From contig NC_058518.1 in assembly GCF_904849725.1 (NCBI RefSeq), positions 511,859,225 through 511,923,224 on the forward strand: a stretch of DNA of 64,000 bases, in the 5' to 3' direction. The position numbers and the translations under genes are program-made. The notes under the pieces were generated by a model. The model was not told the origin of the DNA and did no database searches. It worked only from the letters and a program-made list of their open reading frames with translations. The stretch is from Hordeum vulgare subsp. vulgare (lineage: Eukaryota > Streptophyta > Magnoliopsida > Poales > Poaceae). Positions 10,755 through 22,660 of the stretch are shown piece after piece; position 1 is the stretch's first letter; every line of letters begins with the position of its first letter.

Positions 10755-13700
10755 CTACCGTCTCTCAAAATGGCGCGGAAGTTTTACAGTATGATCACGA
10801 GCTTTCTCTTGCTCCTCTCGACCATGCTTCGGCAATTCATTGGGTAGAATTGGCCTTTGTAACTTCCCAAGGAAGTGAATGATCGAGTTGTCTGGATCCT
10901 TGGAAGAAATTATGCACAGCTGCAAGTAAGCAGAAGTAACTGGATTATAAGTTAATGCATGCCCAACTATCTCACACAAATAAGCAGTGTTAACTATATG
11001 AAATTACAACGATCAAACGCTAAACAAATTCACGATGATCTAGGAACGAAGAAAGATAGGTAGGTTAGAGTTCACAGTCATTCCCCCATACCGGATATAG
11101 ATTACCTGCTTGATAACTTGGTTTATCACTGTATCCAGAGTAAAAAGTTCAAAAGACATTGGCCCAAGAAATTTCAGGCAGAAGTCCTCAAAATTGGAAT
11201 TATCAATAGCACGATAAAGTAGCTTGGTGAGTTTCTCCTTAAATCTGCACCATTCAATGAAGAAGTTGTGGTTTTAAAACAAACTCTTACATGGTGAAAA
11301 AAATGAGCAATTCTTTTTAGATAGATATATGCATCCTAAACATTACTCTGCATATAGGTTGTCACTGGTGCATAAATATCTCGCATTCTGTAGTCTGTCA
11401 TATAAAATCTGCCATACAGGGAAAAATAAATAAAAATTATTTTACAAGAACATATCATAATAGTTTGTTTAAATAAAACTATATTCCTTTGACTTCCAAC
11501 AGAAAAATAAAGCAGAATACCTGGTAAAGCCTGCGAAGCACAACGAGGAAACAACAAGTATCTCCTTTCACACCACGCTGTTTAGCAGATGTTTGCCTTG
11601 ATTCATGCTTCTTTTCATGTTTATTCCAATGGTCACGAGTACTAGGTTCGGAAGTATCAATTATGCGCCAACGAGAGCTCAACCCATCTCTAACAGAAGC
11701 AGCAACATCACAGCTTACTGGTTTTCTGGCACCGAGCATGACATCCGACACAATGGTTTCTGGATCGGGTATGAACTCGCCCTCCTCAATGTCTGCGCCA
11801 GAACCATCATGTGAAGAGCTAAAGTCGTGGGCACTTTTCCTTAGAAATTCACCTCTCTGAAAAGAAAATTGACATGGTGCAGGTTACTGTTACTCGACAT
11901 TGATACTAAACAAATTGTGTTTCTGCATATACAAAATTTGGGACACAGTTCTGAAGAACAGAATGTTATGTCTTATGTGTATGATTACCTTGGATGATAG
12001 AGGAAGATTAGTGGCAGCGAAAGCATCAGGATTGCTATTGAGAGCATGTTTTCTGGTGCCGCAATGTTCACAAGCTTTTTCAGGAGCTGCGGTTTCCTCT
12101 GATGGAGGCCGTGCACAGTGAGCAGAAAGAAATGGATGTACTATTTTTGTCCAAGTCACCATCTGCTTCTCTTCAGAAGCGCATGCAGATGAGATTATAC
12201 TGCTTATGTCCTTGTGTATATCAGGATTAGCATATTGATCTTCAGCCTTTGGCTTCATTTTATTGATTTTCTTGGCTTCAGCCAGCAAAGCTGCACGGGG
12301 AATATGTATGAAAACAAGACTAATAATAACAAAAAAAAAAAGGAAAGACTTTCTTGAGTAGATGGAGCAGTGCCAAATGCTAGCTACAACTTACAAGTAC
12401 TATTATATTTGAGACAGAGTGAAAGTTGAGACTACCTTTCTGGCTCATTCTCTTCGCATCCAATTGTTTGAAAGAGGGGCCGCGACGATCAAGTGATTTG
12501 TAGTAATTTTTTGCTATAACTTCTGAGCAAGTCTTATGCAAATGCAATCGTGCATCCCGTAGTTCTACTATGCTCCGATTCAAACGAGAAAGTATAATAG
12601 GGAGAATAGTACTTGCATTGTTGGTATCCAACAGAGCTTCAAGAAATTCCTCACCATATAGTCTTATGATGCACCTCCTGTGTAGAGCTTTGCACAATTA
12701 CAAACAAACAAAAAAGGAATAGTTAGTTAGCTGAACGTACAAAGAGGATGAGTCGAAGTTTTCTGTGCTGTCAGCTAATCTTACGAGTTAGCTGCTCCCT
12801 AATCTTCACATTGCTGCCAACACGATGTTGGAGATTGGCAATGAAGTCCGCAGTCACACGAAACCACTGCAGGAGCATGTCACTCTCAAACCTGAAGAAA
12901 GAACAGCGCAGTGAATCATCTTCAAAACAACAGGGCACTACGAAAATCATCGGTTATTCGCTGATATATTTACGAATAAAACAAAGGCTGAACAATAATG
13001 AACAAATTAGCAACTGGTGCATACATGTCTTCTTCGCAAAGCGACATTGTTGCTTCATATTCATTTGCAGTTTTATGGTTAGGGCTTTCCTCCTCAGATA
13101 CAGGACAAATCAAAGCATCGTTGAGAATAGACCTTCCCAGTTTGGTCCGGTAACTCAATAGAGGTATACACTGCGATGGAGAACAAGTATGATTTGGATT
13201 AGTTATGCCAGTGGTAATTTACATGAGAAACTCATGGGTTTGTAGGGATTTACATTATCTGGCAGCAGGTAATAGCTAGGAGTGCAATGCCTTTTGAGTT
13301 CCTTGGGTTCCACTTTTGGGGGCAATTCATCAATTCTTGAGGTAGTCCATTCTCGCAAGGGTTTAACCTTGCCTTCCTCGTCCCCTTCAGTATGAGGCAA
13401 CACTCCATTAGCTACGAGAGATTAGTATATATCTTAAGTTACCGATCCTGCTGCAGAACTGCAGTTTGTAGTTTCATCTAGGGACAATCAGACATGGCAA
13501 TTGCGATATTTATGTGTTGGTAAATAGCAAGGATGCACTTAAACAAAATAGGTTGAATCGCAGATTGTAAATAGCATCTTAGGGAGTAATTAAGAAGAAA
13601 AGGGCATAAATATTTGCATCCAGCTATCATAAGTGAATGCTGAAATAAGGAACCTAGGGACTGTTTGCATTCAGGGCAGGATGAGCGGAAAAACCTTCTT

Positions 13701-14657
13701 TCATATGGACACCATCCAAGCTGTGATTATCATTTGCTTTAACTGAGGCCTGCAAAGGAGAATCAATGACATGACCATGTCACATGAGTTCATAATAAAC
13801 TGAATGATGTCGCTTTGATGAGAAAGGGTACCTTCAGGTCTTCAGGGAGATAATTATCTACAAACTCTTCCAACAGCTCGGGACAGTTGCGCATGCATCT
13901 CTCCACCTACCAAGACAAAGAATTATGAATCAGACACCCTGGTCTTTTCCAATCTTGTACAAAGAAATTACTGCATGATTACTTAATACACAGTTTCTGA
14001 AGAACTAATACGTACATTACTGTAAACTTCTCGAGGGGTCATGGTCCTGTCCTTGCAAAAATCTTGCATAGTTTGCAAAAAAGCGGCATAATCATCGTCG
14101 CTGATGTAAGGGCATGTCTGCAGTCATAAGGTAGTCGAAGATCTTGTTAGCAACCACAGGCGGATAGAAGGAGCAACCATGAGTTTTTTATTCAGCACCT
14201 TCACTCTGGAAAGAAAATCCGTTGGTTTCTGTAGCAGGGGGTTCTTGACAACAACGGCTTCGACATCTGCATCGACATTGCTATTCCCTTCGATGGGGCT
14301 ACGGCCTTCAGTAAAGTTCAGGAAGCTCTGTTTAACTGTATCACAGCCCTGGAATAGCTTTAACGCCGTCTCTATGCAGTTTTCAGGGCAGATGTTCCTT
14401 ATTTCACTGTCAGGGTCGGCACTGCAGTTGGGAATTGTATGAATGTGATGAACAAAGTATTTGATACCGACTAATTATTAAGAACATACATACCGTTTTT
14501 TCCCAATCTCGTTCATGGTCTTGACAAACTCGTGGTACACGTCACCGGGGAGGTTCTCTCTAGCAAACAGCAAACATTGCATAGTCTCCAACGTGTGCTC
14601 TTTTTTCCCCTTTTTGTGTCCAATATTGTCGTCGTCAGCTTCATTGGGAGACACCAT
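10755..14657 (-). CDS. SIN3-like: SIN3-like corepressor scaffold protein (14 exons, 761 aa)
   Basis: Minus-strand coding exons: 14657-14494, 14421-14199, 14117-14016, 13906-13832, 13749-13695, 13411-13254, 13170-13025, 12891-12785, 12687-12436, 12290-11989, 11856-11521, 11408-11347, 11244-11106, 10919-10755. All introns are GT-AG and the total, 2286 nt, stays in frame from ATG to TAG. Residues 21-93 and 122-188 look like two degenerate paired amphipathic helix repeats (LKLFQGCDTVKQSFLNF; YAAFLQTMQDF). The HDAC-interacting region starts at about residue 247 (CTPSYYLLPDN, CIPLLSYRTKLG, then MSLCEEDM) and runs on into RCIIRLYGEEF and AKNYYKSLDRR by about 415. A Sin3a_C-like region covers about 630-715 (FLVVLRRLYQILYDRL, FELFTLDTVINQVIKQ). 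SIN3 proteins scaffold histone deacetylase complexes in the nucleus. Plant SIN3-like proteins are usually around 1200-1400 residues, so this is a short form. Least certain are the donor of exon 5 and the acceptor of exon 9. Confidence 0.88.
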
Positions 14658-14690
14658 TTTCTTTCACTGCTGCTAGCTCTGACGATCACT

Positions 14691-15098
14691 TCTGCAAATT
14701 AATACGCAAACGGCAACACCTGCACGCGACAAACGAAAATGCATCAATTAATGGCATGTCTGAATTCTGAGACTAGCAAAATCTATATATTACCGCATTT
14801 CCCCTTTTTAAGGGTGTTCCGCAGTTATATTCCTATACACACAAACATCTTGTGTAGTGGTTTAGACGGTAGATAAAAAGGGAAATAAAAGAGGATGTTC
14901 TATCTTTTAGTTGATTTTTTATATTATCAACACGGTTGTAAAATGTGCAACTAGCCAAAACCTAAATTTCCACTAATCGATGACTTGCGATCACCGCAAG
15001 TGCTAAGATATGCAACGACTTAATTTCCATTAGCCGACGTTCATAATCTTCGGCTTGAAAATAAGGAAGAATCTCCAAAACATCTAGAGGTACTCACA
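14691..15098 (-). promoter_or_regulatory. Likely 5' UTR intron and upstream promoter of the SIN3-like gene
   Basis: On the minus strand a strong 3' splice site (ATTTGCAG|AAGTG, exon edge at 14691) lies 34 nt upstream of the ATG. A consensus donor (CTCAT|GTGAGTACC) lies at 15098/15097. Together they suggest a noncoding first exon upstream of 15098 and a leader intron of about 400 bp. A TATA-like GGTTATATACTG lies near 15289-15300 on the same strand. This is inferred from splice motifs only. Confidence 0.4.
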
Positions 15099-15711
15099 TG
15101 AGCACCAGCACATCTCGTATATTGGTCAAAAAATACAGAAAAGGAAACTTCTATGAAAGAGATGGGAATGTCAAACATAAGAAAGGTAAGAAAACCGATT
15201 GCAGCACGTGCCTACGGAAAGGGTTGCTGCGGATTCGAATTAATCAATCAGGCTCCTGCGTCGACGCGATAAGCTGGCCTAACCTAACAGTATATAACCA
15301 GTCCTGCAAGTTAATACACAAACGACAACACCTGCACATCATAAACGAAAATGCATCAATTAATGGCATGTCTGAATTCCGAGACTACCAAAATCTATGA
15401 TTGCCGCATTTCCCCTTTTTCTAGGGTGTTTGACAATGATATTCATATACACGCAAACATCTTGTGTAGTGGTGCAGATAGTATATAAGAAGGGAAATAA
15501 AAGAGGAAGTGCTATTTTTAGCTGACTTTGATATTTTTCGACACGACTGCAAAACGTGCAACTAGCCAAAACCTCAATTTCCACTAATCAATACCCACGA
15601 CCGTTGACTTAGAAGACTCGCAATCGCTGCAGGTGCTTAAATGCGCAAGAACATAATTTCAATTAATCAGCACACAATATCTTTGGGTTGAAAATAAGGC
15701 AGCACGGTCTA

Positions 15712-16136
15712 AAAATAGGTCAGCGGATCAAAAGATCCGGCGGCACGGCAGCCGTTAGATCTAAAGCTAGTAGCGTTTAACACTGTCCTCATCATTGCAA
15801 CAAGGATAGTCTTGCAAAATCCTTTGGTACAAAGCTTATGTTGCAGAAACCTTTTGCAACATAGGTGATGTTACAGTTTTTTTTTCTTTCACTTTTTTGC
15901 AATATGGGTGTTGTTGCGGCAGAAAATTTTGACAACACGGATGATGCTGCAGAAAAAACATTTGCAACCTTTTCTCATCTTCATCTTTTTTTGCAACATG
16001 GGTGCTGTTGCGGAAGGCAATTTTGCAACACACGTGATGTTGCACAAAATGTTGCAAAAGGAGGCACCGCAAAGAAAACGCCTCACACAGAGGAAGCGGC
16101 GGAGCTCGCGTGCGATAATCCACCGGCTGAAGTGTC
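15712..16136. repeat. TTGCAACA-rich insert splitting the repeated upstream block
   Basis: Between units B and C lies about 425 bp in which a motif like TTTTTTGCAACATGGGTG and TGTTGC recurs at roughly 90-100-bp spacing (near 15840, 15893, 15990 and 16022). It has no homology to units A to C. Similar GCAACA-rich repeats are common in Triticeae DNA. I could not identify a target duplication. Confidence 0.45.
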
Positions 16137-16449
16137 ATAATGCGGAACAACAAGTTAATTTCGGTTTGACCGACGAGCGTAATCTTTGGCTTGAAAATAA
16201 GGAGGAACCTCTAAAACATCTAGAGGTAATCGCATGAGCACCAGCATATCTCATATATTGGCCAAAGAATTCTAAAAAAAGGAATCCGCTATGAAAGAGA
16301 TGGGAACTGCAAACAGGGAAGGGAAGAAAACCAATTGCGCGTGCGTACGGCAAGGGTTGCTGCGGATTCGTACGGATCGGCGTGCTCGCGTTCCGCGGGA
16401 TGGGAAAAGCCGGCGTGACCTAACGCGATGTAATCAAGCAAGCAATCAA

Positions 16450-16860
16450 CAGGCCGCCGGCCCTGGTCGCCGGCGCCGCGCGCCCAGAAGAGTACGCAAC
16501 CACACGACGCCAGTGCCGCCGGCACTGGGTCGCCGGATCCCGGTCGGCGCGACCGCGCGCGTGGGCCCGTCTGGTCGCCGGAAGTCGGCTGATCTCCGTC
16601 GCAACTTTCATCCGGCAATCGATACAACAGGTGAGCGAAGGTGGGTGGGATCGGGATCGGGATCGAGAGCTGAGTCGGTGAGCACGTACCGACGGCGACG
16701 GGCCTGGGTCGGGATCGAGCGAGGAGGAAGGGAAGCTTCCGATGGCGATGGCGATGGCGAGGACGCGGCCAAGATGAGGTAGAAATGGGGTTTGAGCGCG
16801 GCGCGGGGTGGGGTTGGGGTTTGGGGTCAGACCGGGTCGCAGTCGGGGTCACCCAGTGGT
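16450..16860. other. GC- and CpG-rich block, candidate ancestral promoter or first exon
   Basis: Base composition switches sharply to GC-rich with many CpG dinucleotides (for example GGCCGCCGGCCC and CGCCGGCGCCGCGCGCCC). Open frames on both strands are Pro, Arg and Ser low-complexity products of the composition rather than convincing proteins. The position upstream of the SIN3-like gene suggests its original CpG-rich promoter. That is inference only. Confidence 0.3.
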
Positions 16861-17758
16861 CATGTACACAGAGCGGCCAGTACTAGGTAAAAAAAGAACG
16901 GATGTGCCATTTCTCGTGTGCCCGAAATTCCTTTTCGGGTCACTCACCTTTTCCTCCCTCCTTCCCTCTCGGCGGAACCTCGTCGGAGGAGAAACAAGCT
17001 CACCGGAATAGAAATAGCCTCACCATCTATCTTAGGGTGAAGTAATGGCTTTGTTATCTGTCCTTAGGGGTGAGACGTGCAGTGGATCGCACGAGGTTTT
17101 CATGGACGGTGTCGGGATTAGAGGGATGCATGGTCAGGACGATGCCAGCAACGACGGTGGGGGTAGGTTGGTGATGGGAGGGTGGGGCGGTGCGTGGTAG
17201 CTCCCGCCGGCCGCGGGTGGTGGAGGACAGCGGTTAGGGCGGGGTAGGTTGGGGGTGTTCGGGATCGAAAAGAGGAAGTAGGAAGGGAGGAGGAAGATGA
17301 ACATTAGCGCAATCTATTTTGAACCATTGAATTAAGATTTGACGGTCCATACAAAATATGATTGATATAACCATTTTTTGTGCACCTCACAAATAGAGCC
17401 TCAACTGGTGCAATATCCTCATGGCCAAAAGCTAGTATAGAACATAAATGGAGGGAGGATTTTGGCGAGTTGCTTGAGATGAACATAGAGGAGAGGGAAT
17501 AGGAATATGACGAAGGCATGCTTGGACATGTAGAAGAAGCCGATTTCATCGTAAGCGACCGAGGCGATCCATGCTTTCGTGTGTATCACTAGTATGGTAA
17601 TCTGATGTAGACATTGCAAAATATTAGCCCATGGATGTTCCCTAGATGAAAGGCGGTCGCGAGCCTCGTTGTTCATGAGATCTCGGAGCATGGTGGTTGT
17701 TTTGAATACACATATGTTGTGTCACATGCTCTTCGGTCTTAATGCTATTGCAGATGTT
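16861..17758. other. Intergenic DNA, nothing recognised
   Basis: Mixed-composition DNA with G-rich patches at 17150-17300. There are no open frames with family motifs and no terminal repeats that I could pair. Confidence 0.4.
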
Positions 17759-17760
17759 CG

Positions 17761-17997
17761 CACACACACACACACACACGGAGAGAGTGAGAGGGAGAGA
17801 GAGAGGGGGAGGGGGAGAGGGAGAGGGGGTAGAGAGGAGAAGAGGGAGAGAGGGCATGGAGGGAGAGAGGGAGAGTGGGCAGAGGGAGGGAGGAAGGGAG
17901 GAAGGGAGAGGGGGGAGCGGGAGGGAGGGAGGGAGGGAGAGAGAGAGAGAGAGAGCAGAGAGAGAGAGAGAGAGAGAGTGTTTGTGTGTGTGTGTTC
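17761..17997. repeat. Compound microsatellite: (CA)n, (GA/GGGA)n, (TG)n
   Basis: A CA run at 17761-17779 is followed by about 200 bp of purine-only GA, GGGA and GGA repeats, then a TG run at about 17983-17995. The purine tract is nearly uninterrupted on the plus strand. All open frames through it are low-complexity artefacts. Confidence 0.95.
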
Positions 17998-20900
17998 ACC
18001 TAAATGTTATCCTCAAGCTCTAGTCTCCTTCGTGTCTTACATCTTTGTGTGCACATTTTTTTGCTTGGTATTCCTTTTTTAACCGAGAGACATATGGTTT
18101 TTGGTCCTTGGTACATGACCTAAGTACATGCATCACATAGAACAAGTCAACCCAATGACATTAATTGGGATCAAATTTGGTGATCTGGATGAGACATAGT
18201 TGTTCAATGGTTCTCCAACTATGTTTTGCTAGAATTGTTGATGGAGAGAAAAAGCCCAAGAAAAGAGGATTTTACATCATGAGATTTCCTAACTAGGCTA
18301 AACCGATTGTATTGAAGAAGCACTTAGGTGATTTCATGTTGCTAGAAATTGAGGTGGTGATCAAAGTGACCTACTGGGTCCTGACAGTCATGCCATAGGG
18401 AAGCTCCATACCATCTCGGTGAGGATTGGAGGGTGCATCATCGCCTTAAACATTTCTTAGGCTCTGTGAGATTGCCTTTGCCCCGAGACCAGTTATGAAA
18501 ATATACATGGATGCTATTGCACATGAAATGGTTAAAGCCAAAGTAGGAGTTGGGGATGTTAACAAAATAGCACCCTAAACTATTTTTTTTCTAAGGAGAT
18601 ATTGATCTTTGGAGTGGACTTTGAGTTAGAGGGGGTGGAGCAAGGATGGTATCATGAGAAGTAAAGAGGGCCTTTAGATACAAGGGTTAAAAGCTCATGA
18701 GATAGGTGCTATAGAAAATGACAACTTGAGGAAGAAATCTTGGGAAGAGAATGTGGGATAATAAAGATAAGTGATTACTTTGGGAAGCTTACCCCTAGCA
18801 TAGTTTGAAGAAAAATAGAAAGGCACTCAAAATGAGACTAGTAAGAAGATCGGCATTGATGGTGGAGCTCACGTTGATCCTCTAAAAACTCATAAAAATA
18901 GAGGGAGAAAATGGCAGCCAAACATTTAGGCTAGCTTTAGAGGAAAAGGGAATGAAGTAATTTGAATTAGAGGAGAAGAGGTATGAGCTCGAAGTACAAC
19001 GACAATATGATTTTCTTCAACATGTTCTCAATACGCCCATGGATAGGAATGATGAAGATGATCTGATAGAAAGAAGATGATGAGATTGAAGATTTGGAAC
19101 ATAAAGAGTTGATTGCAATGAACTCGAACCAGTGGACTACAGTCTTAGTGAGGAATCCATGGAGTCCTTGGCACTAAGTTGAGGAGAATTAAAGGGAATG
19201 AAGCTGAGCTTTTTCTATGTAGATGTCATAGACTTAAGTATAAACAAGACATATGATAGTCTAGGATTTGATAAATAGAGTTATTCCCAGCGATGGTAAA
19301 GGGAAAAAAGTGGTAAAGGGATTTTTCCAAATAAAGAGTTGTTGCCAAGGATGGTAAAGGGAATAAAGTGGCTCCCCTTAAGCCTCCTCGTGATCCCCTC
19401 CACCTAGCCACCGCTGATCTCCTTTTCCACCCACCAAATTTTCTTTCTAATACGATCATCCTCTCCAACGTCTTCTTGCGATTAACATGATTCACATTCC
19501 ATGTTATCCACCCTGGGCTTGATACAAAGTTAGGCTTGGCTTTTGTCTAGGAGGTGCAATGGTGTACCTCATTGAGAGTGCACCCCACTTATAGGTCTGA
19601 CCATTTAAATATGGTTGTCCCTTTTGGAAGGACATATTTCAAGCTTAATGAGGTACGTGGCTATCTGCTTGTATTGCTTTGAAATACTCAATTGGTGGTA
19701 AGGCTTATGCGATGTAGATATCATCTATTGGTAAATATTCATTTGCGGTCCCTTGCAAGAAGGTTGGATTTGCATCGGAGAACTTTTGTTTGCCATAAGT
19801 TTAAGTGATACTTTCCTTTATGGGGCAAGGGTGAACCTAATTGTGGTCCAAGAATTCAATCATTGGAAAAATGAACATTAAATGCAATGGACAAGTATTA
19901 GTCCTTCAAATTGAATTCTAGCCCCCCCAATAAAAGCATGTGTTTTCCAACTATACTTAATTATGATGCATGGATGGTTATTGATATTAATGGAGTAGAT
20001 CAGGAAAACTTAATGCTCTTTATATATATGGCTACTTATGATTTTGAGCCGCATAAAAAGCAGTTGGTGTCGCCACCTGTGTTGAATTTTCAGTGTGAAC
20101 AAAGACATTTACTTCCATCTAGTTTGGTATAACTCCTCCCCTCGTTGCGCCAGAGTCCACATGGCCTTTAAGCGGAATGAATGAAACCGTGGAATCGTCA
20201 AACATTACTGTTGGGCCCTGATACATGGAATGGGAGTCTTAGATTTGAGTCCACTCTATCATATGTTGAGACACAAATTGACTTTTTCCTGGTTGGGCCA
20301 AGCCTAGTCTTTGACCAAAGGCTTGGAAACTCTGGACCTGGATTAGTTGACCAGTTTGATCTTACAGCCTATGAGAACGAGGGAGAAAGTGGTGTGCTTT
20401 CTACATCTATCAATCCCACCAAATGGTTCATGATTTACACGGCCTTGATGAAATTGTTGAATATATCACAACAAGGTATTACGATTGACATCATTGCCTT
20501 GGCATGGGTGGCTTATCATTGAATTGCACCAACCATTGTGAGAATTTATCATTATCCAACAAAGAAGGCTTAACTCCAGATGTTTTGAGCTCCATATTTT
20601 CCCAAAAAAAACACCCTCCCCTCCACGTGTCGTACCACTTTCAACGCCATGTTCAAAATTGCCTCCACCATCATCACTGCCATCATACTCTTCATCCCCA
20701 TCTCTAGCAAATCACCAGCACCCTAACCCAAATGGCAGTCTACGACATTGATCCTCTTCAATATGTGTAGTTGGGGGGTCAATAGCTACTGTGCGACGTT
20801 TTTGATACGAACTGGCTGCAAACCGGCATTGTTCGCAAGAATGGCGCTGCTGCGACACCTCTGTGCGCACAAATAGCCGATGCGCGACATGGCCCTTAAG

Positions 20901-21140
20901 CACAATATCTATCAGGATTAGGTGGAACCGGCGGGACCCACAGCTTATCCACGTCGGCATGGGACCCAGATGGCGGCGACTACGGTCAAACAATTTTCCC
21001 CTGCGCGCGCATCCTCTCTCTTCTTCTTCTCCAGCGACGAAGCATGGCAACGCCGGCGAGCTCCGATTCAGAAAAGCAAGTTTACAAGAATTTAAAAGCA
21101 AATCGGCCGAATTCAAACAACATAGATCCATTTTAGCAAA
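17998..21140. other. Degenerate, unclassified DNA; no intact gene
   Basis: Short frame remnants are scattered across this stretch (for example near 18480-18580 and 19910-20520), interrupted by many stops. They read like an old decayed coding element, but I cannot assign a family. A unit containing AAAGAGTTGTTGCCAAGGATGG-like sequence is repeated near 19275 and 19335. The last 380 bp (20760-21140) are CpG-richer. They directly border the gypsy nest and are its ancestral target DNA. Confidence 0.35.
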
Positions 21141-22660
21141 TGCTACCTCTTGAGCTTGCGTTGGTTTTTCCCTTGAAGAGGAAAGGGTGATGCAACATAG
21201 TAGCAGTAAGTATTTCCCTCAGTTTGAGAACCAAGGTATCAATCCAGTAGGAGTATCAAGACAAGTCACCAAAGTACCTGCGCAAAAACAAACAAACTTG
21301 CACCCAACGCTATAAAGGGGTTGTCAATCCCTTCACGATTAATTGCAAGGTGAGATCTGAAGGTGGAAAGTGCAACAAAGTAAAAGTTTAGAGCTGAAAA
21401 TATGATGTGAAGTAGACACGGGGGCCATAGTGTTCACTAGAGGCTTCTCTCATGATAGCAAGTATTACGGTGGGTGAACGAATTACTATTGAGCAATTGA
21501 TAGACCCGCGCAAAGTCATGATGATATCTAAGGCAATGATCATACATATAGGCATCACGTCCGAGACAAGTAGACCGATACTGTCTGCATCTACTACTAT
21601 TACTCCACACATCGACCGCTATCCAGCATGCATCTAGTGTATTGATTTCATAACAAACAGAGTAACGCCTTAAGCAAGATGACATGATGTAGAGGGATAA
21701 ATTCATTCAATATATATAAACCCCATCTTTTTACCCTTGATGGCAACAACATGATGCGTCCCTCGCTACCCCTTCTGTCACTGGGTGAGGACACCGCACG
21801 GTATGAACCCAAAACCAAGCACTTCTCCATTGCAAGAATTATAGATCAAGTTGGCCAAACGAAACCCACAACTCAAAGAGAATTACAAGGATACGAAAAT
21901 CATGCATATAAGAGATCAGAGGAAACTCAAATAATATTCACATATAATCTGATCATAAATCCACAATTCATCGGATCTCGACAAACACACCGCAAAAGAA
22001 GGTTACATCAGATAGATCTCCATGAAGATCATGGAGAACTTTGTATTGAAGATCCAAGAGAGAGAAGAAGCCATCTAGCTACTAGCTATGGACCCGAAGG
22101 TCTGTGGTGAACTACTCACACATCATCGAAGAGGTAATGGTGTTGATGAAGAAGCCCTCCATATCCGAATCCCCCCTCCGACAGGGCACCTGAACGTGCC
22201 CCAGATGGGATCTTGCGGAGACAGAAGCTTATGGCGGCGGAAAAGTATTTTCGTGGCTCTCTCTGGCAGTTTTGGATTTTAAGGGAATTTATAGGCAGAA
22301 GAAGTAGGGCAAAGGAGTCATGGTGGGCCCACAAGCCTGGTAGGCGCGCCCCCAGGCCGCTGCTAGGGGGCTTGTGGCCTCCCCCGGAGTCCTTTGCCTT
22401 GGTTCTCAAGTTCCATGCGAATCTTCTGTTACGGAAAAAATATATTTCCGAAGGTTTTATTCCGTTTGGACTCTGTTTAATATTCTTCTCTGAAAATGGT
22501 CAAAAACACGGAAAAAACAGGAACTGGCACTTGGCACTGAGTTAATAGGTTAGTCCCAAAAAAGATATAAAATAGCATAATCATGCAAACAAAACATCCA
22601 AAGTTGACAAGATAATAGCATGGAACCATCAAAAATTATAGATACGTTGGAGACGTATCA
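21141..22660 (-). repeat. 3' LTR of G1
   Basis: 1520 bp, bounded by TG and CA. The edge at 22660 is followed by the internal sequence AGCATCCCCAAGCTTAACTC, which is the polypurine tract on the minus strand, so this is the 3' LTR. The left neighbour gcaaa is the target duplication. Confidence 0.9.

Larger units (their letters stand above)
14690..16450. repeat. Tandem repetition (period about 612 bp) upstream of the SIN3-like gene
   Basis: Unit A (14690-15301) and unit B (15302 to about 15710) align from their first base, for example CTGCAAATTAATACGCAAAC versus CTGCAAGTTAATACACAAAC, GAAAATGCATCAATTAATGG in both, and CTTGTGTAGTGG in both. Unit C (about 16137-16450) matches the second half of unit A: GGCTTGAAAATAAGGA, AACATCTAGAGGTA, ATGAAAGAGATGGGAA and GGGTTGCTGCGGATTCG. 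Units B and C are separated by unrelated DNA, yet both contain the TTGAAAATAAGG segment, so there are parts of three units. The copies are clearly diverged, so this is not a recent event. Confidence 0.8.

Noticed and set aside
16289..16852. 187-codon minus-strand frame in the GC-rich block
   Set aside because: Pro/Arg/Ser/His low complexity caused by base composition; no family motif, and the opposite strand is open as well.
17669..18082. Open frames through the GA/CA microsatellite
   Set aside because: Repeats of two or three codons produced by the microsatellite.
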